From Chloroflexota bacterium (GTDB lineage Bacteria > Chloroflexota > Dehalococcoidia > Bin125), in NCBI GenBank assembly GCA_027296805.1, contig JAPUIR010000361.1:1-7761 (forward strand): a stretch of DNA of 7,761 bases. The letters are read 5' to 3'. Positions 5,327-7,761 of the stretch are shown in pieces (position 1 is the first letter of the stretch; every line of letters starts with the position of its first letter). A program made the translations under genes and the position numbers. The notes under the pieces are model-generated. The model searched no databases. It was not told where the DNA came from and saw nothing but the letters and a program-made list of their open reading frames with translations.

Positions 5327-6022
5327 GTGACGATGCCGGAGGCGCAGAAGCGCGATCCGCCGTGGCTGATCCTGCACCGGTCCGGTGAGGATGCGAAGCG
5401 GCTGCGAGCAGGGCTGGCGTCGGCGGCGGACTTTGTGGAGATCGATGTCTGGAGCGAGGATGGCCGGGCGTCGTGCCGGCACGATCCGCTCTTGATCGCG
5501 GGCTGGCCGTACCTGACGCGTCGATATGGGCTGCCCTGGCCACGGCTGCGACGGTTGTGGTTGGACGAGGTGGAGGCCGCCGGTCGGGTGTTCCTGGACT
5601 TCAAGGATCCACGGCTCGCGGTGGTGGAGGAGGCAGTGGGCGGCTTGCGACGTTCAGGGTCGCTCGCGGGGGCGATCGGGTCGACGCCGATGTGGTCACA
5701 CCTGGACCACTTGGCGGAGCTGGCGCCGACGGTGGGACGGTTTTACTCGATCGGGAGGGGCGCGGCGGGGTCGGCGGCGTGGGAGCGCTACCGGGAGCGG
5801 ATGGGGACCGAGGCGGCGGGCTGGGGCGTGTCGATCCACCAGGCGAGTGCGGACGCGGGGCGGCTGGCGGCGCTACGAGGGGCAGGGCTGCGGGCGATCT
5901 GCTACGTCGTCAACAACGAGGCGCGGGGAGTGGAGCTGGTCGAACAGGGGGCAGGCGGGCTTACCTCGGACCGCCTCGATCTGATTTCACGGTGGCGGGA
6001 TCGGTGGGGGAGTCGGGAGTGA
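5327..6022 (+). CDS. Glycerophosphodiester phosphodiesterase-like protein (short, divergent)
   Basis: A 231-residue protein. The start is GTG 5327, six bases after AAGGGA; ATG 5333 would be too far (12 bases) from that SD. The GDPD TIM-barrel pattern is seen at both ends: WLILHRS (13-19, catalytic His17-Arg18), DFVEIDVWSEDG (35-46, metal ligands Glu38 and Asp40), RHDPLL (51-56, catalytic His52), FLDFKDP (89-95) and the C-terminal YVVNNEARGVELVEQGAGGLTSDR (split at 193-216). Canonical GDPDs hydrolyse glycerophosphodiesters to sn-glycerol 3-phosphate and an alcohol. Departures: HRG has become HRS, the PEN(T) segment is missing, and the strand normally read as E-x-K has Asp in place of Glu. The key His pair and first metal ligands remain, so activity is plausible but the substrate may differ. 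There is no signal peptide, so it is cytoplasmic. Its last 62 bp overlap the convergent regulator gene. Expression needs read-through of the hairpin just upstream, or a promoter inside yjbQ. Confidence 0.82.
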   Translation: MTMPEAQKRDPPWLILHRSGEDAKRLRAGLASAADFVEIDVWSEDGRASCRHDPLLIAGWPYLTRRYGLPWPRLRRLWLDEVEAAGRVFLDFKDPRLAVVEEAVGGLRRSGSLAGAIGSTPMWSHLDHLAELAPTVGRFYSIGRGAAGSAAWERYRERMGTEAAGWGVSIHQASADAGRLAALRGAGLRAICYVVNNEARGVELVEQGAGGLTSDRLDLISRWRDRWGSRE

Positions 6023-6371
6023 AGACGGCATCGAAGAGCTGGGCAACGATGCGCCGCGATTCGACAGCAAAGCGGTCGTAGCGTCGGAGCAGCGCTTCCC
6101 CTTCCGGGGTGAGGCGGGAGCCACCACCCCCGGGGCCGCCGGCGGAGCTCTGCATGAGCTTGACGCCCAGGTTCTCTTCGATCTCGCGGACCTTGCCCCA
6201 CGCACGACGGTAGGAGAGGCCGAGGGAGTCGGCGGCGGCCGCGAGTGAGCCGGTCTCGCCGACGGCCTGGAGCAGGCGCCAGCGATAGTCGCTGAGGGCG
6301 AGCTTGTCGTCGTACTCGAGCCAGATTTTGACGCGTGGACGCAGCACGCTTGTCCCCTTCGACGCGCTCAT
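5961..6371 (-). CDS. ModE-type one-domain transcriptional regulator (winged helix-turn-helix)
   Basis: 136 residues from ATG 6371. An alternative GTG at 6347 would give 128 residues and has the better ribosome site (AAGGGG, 6 bases upstream). Residues 9-20 (VLRPRVKIWLEY) open the domain. The helix-turn-helix lies at ~40-69, GSLAAAADSLGLSYRRAWGK followed by VREIEENLG, and the wing at ~77-91, AGGPGGGGSRLTPEG. SYRRAW and the glycine-rich GG-GGG-LT wing are hallmarks of the N-terminal domain of ModE, the molybdate-responsive repressor. The molybdate-binding TOBE (Mop) domains of full-length ModE (~260 residues) are absent, so ligand sensing cannot be assumed; such one-domain COG2005-type proteins are common. 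It is divergent from the MidA gene across 63 bp, so autoregulation or control of midA is plausible. No molybdenum genes are in view. Codons are C-ended. The last ~20 codons overlap the convergent GDPD gene. Confidence 0.85.
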   Translation of the reverse strand: MSASKGTSVLRPRVKIWLEYDDKLALSDYRWRLLQAVGETGSLAAAADSLGLSYRRAWGKVREIEENLGVKLMQSSAGGPGGGGSRLTPEGEALLRRYDRFAVESRRIVAQLFDAVFTPDSPTDPATVKSDRGGPR

Positions 6372-6422
6372 CGTAGCGCGACGGGGCCTGGCGCCGGTGC
6401 GAGCCCCACGGGAAGGCGTCCG

Positions 6423-6428
6423 TATACT
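6423..6428 (+). promoter_or_regulatory. -10 element for a probable leaderless MidA-family mRNA
   Basis: TATACT matches the TATAAT consensus at five of six positions and ends exactly 6 bases before the ATG at 6435, so transcription would start at or next to the A of the start codon. No Shine-Dalgarno sequence precedes the ATG, and no convincing -35 is visible. Overlapping it, TATACG reads on the - strand (6426-6421) and could serve the divergent regulator gene. Confidence 0.5.
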
Positions 6429-6434
6429 CGTCGT

Positions 6435-7601
6435 ATGTCTGCGCCCGGTTCCAGTCCGACCGACGCCGATCCCTTTGCCGGGGTGGCGACGCCGACAGCG
6501 CTCTCGCAGCGAATCGTGGAGGCGATCCAGGCGTCGGGGCCGATCACGTTCGCGCGCTTCATGGAGCAAGCGCTGTACGAGCCGGATTTGGGCTACTACC
6601 GCAGCGGACGGCCGACGGTGGGACGAGAGGGGGACTTCCTGACCAGTCCCGAGGTGCATGCGGTGTTCGGGTACGCAGTAGGCGCGACGGCGGTGTCGGT
6701 CTGGGAAGGGATGGGGGAGCCGGCATCGTTCCAGGTGGTGGACGTGGGGCCGGGAAGCGGGGCGCTGATGTCGGATCTATTCGCGTACGTGGACGCGCGG
6801 TCGCCGGGGCTGGCGGCGGCGATGGGCGGGGTGATGGTAGAGCCCTCGCCTGAGGCGGCGGCGGATCAGCGACGACGGCTGGGCGGACTGGGCACGCGCA
6901 TCGCCTGGCGGAGCGACCCGCTGGAACCGGAGTCGGTGCGGGGGCTGATCGTGGCGAACGAGCTGCTCGACGCGCAGCCGGTTCATCGGCTGCGTTGGGA
7001 GCCCAGCGGGTGGCGCGAGCTGCACGTGGATGTGGACGGCACGGCCGGGCTACGCGACGTGGCGGGCGCGATCAGCGACGCCGCGCTGCTCGAGCCGCTC
7101 GAGGGCCGGGTGGGGTCGGAGGGGCAGGTCGTGGAGGTCGGTCTGCAGGCAGCGGCGATCGTGGGGGAGCTGGCGGAAGCGCTCGAGGAGGGGATGCTGC
7201 TGCTGTTCGACTATGGATACGCGCGGGAGCGGCTGTACGCGTCGTGGCGGCGAGAGGGGACGTTGATGACGTTTCGGCGGCATACGCCGGGTGAGGACCC
7301 CTACAGGCATGTAGGGGAGCAGGATCTGACCTGTCACGTCGATCTGGATGCGGTGGAGGCGGCAGCGGTACAGGCCGGGCTGACGCCGTACGCACCGGTC
7401 TCGCAGGCGGAGTGGCTGGCGGCGGCCGGGGCGCTGAGCGGGGAGTTGCCAAGCGGGGGGGCAGCGGCGGAGCTGGAGACCTATCTGTCACGGCGGCGGG
7501 GGAGCGAGACGTTGTCGGACCCGGCGGGGTTGGGTCGAATTCAGGTGATGGCGTTCGGGCGAGGCGGTGCGATTGTCGCACCCGGGCTGGAGACGCGATG
7601 A
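6435..7601 (+). CDS. MidA/NDUFAF7-family SAM-dependent methyltransferase
   Basis: A 388-residue, full-length member of the COG1565 family. Motifs in order: FARFMEQALYEPDLGYY (39-55), GDFLTSPEVHAVFG (66-79), SAM-binding motif I VVDVGPGSG (101-109), VEPSP (135-139), the family signature ANELLDAQPVHR (174-185), FDYGYARERLY (258-268), TLMTFRRH (276-283) and DLTCHVDL (297-304). All are intact. The eukaryotic member NDUFAF7 dimethylates an arginine of the complex I subunit NDUFS2; the bacterial substrate is not established, and a complex I role here would be inference. It is cytoplasmic, with no signal peptide. The ATG has no SD and sits 6 bases from a TATACT box, suggesting leaderless translation. 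The stop overlaps the start of the peroxiredoxin gene (ATGA), indicating coupled translation. Codons are strongly G-ended. A perfect hairpin lies within the gene at 7298-7317. Confidence 0.92.
   Translation: MSAPGSSPTDADPFAGVATPTALSQRIVEAIQASGPITFARFMEQALYEPDLGYYRSGRPTVGREGDFLTSPEVHAVFGYAVGATAVSVWEGMGEPASFQVVDVGPGSGALMSDLFAYVDARSPGLAAAMGGVMVEPSPEAAADQRRRLGGLGTRIAWRSDPLEPESVRGLIVANELLDAQPVHRLRWEPSGWRELHVDVDGTAGLRDVAGAISDAALLEPLEGRVGSEGQVVEVGLQAAAIVGELAEALEEGMLLLFDYGYARERLYASWRREGTLMTFRRHTPGEDPYRHVGEQDLTCHVDLDAVEAAAVQAGLTPYAPVSQAEWLAAAGALSGELPSGGAAAELETYLSRRRGSETLSDPAGLGRIQVMAFGRGGAIVAPGLETR
7298..7317 (+). repeat. Perfect inverted repeat inside the MidA-family gene
   Basis: CCCCTACA (7298-7305) and TGTAGGGG (7310-7317) are exact reverse complements around a GGCA tetraloop. 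The site falls on the codons for residues 288-294 (DPYRHVG). The Arg codon used is AGG, while the other Arg codons I read in this gene are CGN. It is the most regular hairpin I found inside a coding region of the window. Confidence 0.6.
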
Positions 7602-7761
7602 GTGGCCCTCTCGCGCCCGGCAGTGCGCTGCCGGAAGTGGAGTTCGACGGACCGGACGGCCGCACGACGCTGGACGCGATGCGGGAAGGGCGGCCGCTGG
7701 TCGTGGCGTTTTACACGGAGGACCGGACGCCGTTGTGCACCGCTCAGCTCTGCGCCTTCCG
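7598..7761 (+). CDS. Bcp/PrxQ-type peroxiredoxin, 5' part
   Basis: 54 codons are visible before the window ends. The start is ATG 7598, overlapping the upstream TGA as ATGA; translational coupling probably replaces a strong SD. The N-terminus APGSALPEVEFDGPDGRTTL and the following LVVAFYTEDRTPLCTAQLCAF match the start of AhpC/TSA-family peroxiredoxins of the Bcp/PrxQ subgroup. Cys47 in TPLCT is the expected peroxidatic cysteine, and Cys52, five residues on, fits the atypical 2-Cys resolving position (Cx4C). The residue before TP is Arg where Phe is usual (FTPxCT). Such enzymes reduce hydrogen peroxide and alkyl hydroperoxides using thioredoxin in the cytoplasm. The rest of the catalytic domain, including the conserved Arg, lies beyond the window, so intactness cannot be judged. 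Confidence 0.85.
   Translation, partial: MSGPLAPGSALPEVEFDGPDGRTTLDAMREGRPLVVAFYTEDRTPLCTAQLCAF

Noticed and set aside
5473..6081. 202-codon plus-strand frame inside the GDPD gene
   Set aside because: It is an out-of-frame Gly/Arg-rich shadow; the GDPD motifs are in the other frame.
7072..7665. 197-codon minus-strand open frame
   Set aside because: It is antisense to the MidA gene and the peroxiredoxin start. The product is Pro/Ala/Ser/Arg low complexity.
1..7761. CRISPR arrays, tRNA or rRNA genes, insertion sequences, attachment sites
   Set aside because: I read both strands for these and found no spaced direct repeats, cloverleaf sequences, transposase motifs or terminal inverted repeats.

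Overview
The window is high-GC bacterial chromosome from an uncultured-type or thermophilic lineage, most probably Chloroflexota (Thermomicrobia or Dehalococcoidia-like). That assignment is inference. It rests on a secreted protein with a 'GWN-V' beta domain and an emfourin-like domain, a combination I associate with Chloroflexota; on frequent GTG and TTG starts; and on GC-ending codons throughout. There are no rRNA or tRNA genes, CRISPR arrays, insertion sequences or phage genes. No stretch longer than about 180 bases lacks a gene.

Layout. (1) 2-1392 (+): the 3' end of a gene for a PPC-type beta domain plus NTF2-like domain, then a TTG-started secreted protein with a signal peptide, a Pro/Glu linker and an emfourin-like C-terminal domain. 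(2) 1525-1944 (+): a small single-domain cupin, convergent with (3) 1953-3584 (-): an orphan GltD-type flavin/iron-sulfur oxidoreductase with a repeat-built N-terminal tail. (4) 3697-4557 (+): a SirB1-type transglutaminase-like/TPR protein. (5) 4735-5247 (+): a YjbQ-family protein with an AT-rich leader, followed by two hairpins, the second terminator-like. (6) 5327-6022 (+): a small divergent glycerophosphodiester phosphodiesterase-like protein whose 3' end overlaps by 62 bp (7) 5961-6371 (-): a one-domain ModE-type regulator. (8) 6435-7601 (+): a MidA/NDUFAF7-type methyltransferase divergent from the regulator, apparently expressed from a leaderless promoter and overlapping by ATGA (9) a Bcp/PrxQ-type peroxiredoxin cut by the window end.

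The genes are mostly housekeeping or accessory enzymes in short transcription units, not one pathway. The best-supported functional groupings are the two secreted proteins at the left edge and the MidA-peroxiredoxin pair at the right edge. The + strand is G-rich at wobble positions in genes of both orientations: + genes favour GCG/GTG/CTG and - genes favour GCC/GTC/CTC. This suggests the + strand is the leading strand. I do not see a convincing new multi-gene system. The points most worth checking are the emfourin-like secreted protein, the leaderless MidA promoter, the hairpin pair ahead of the GDPD gene, the convergent gene overlap and a perfect hairpin inside the MidA gene.
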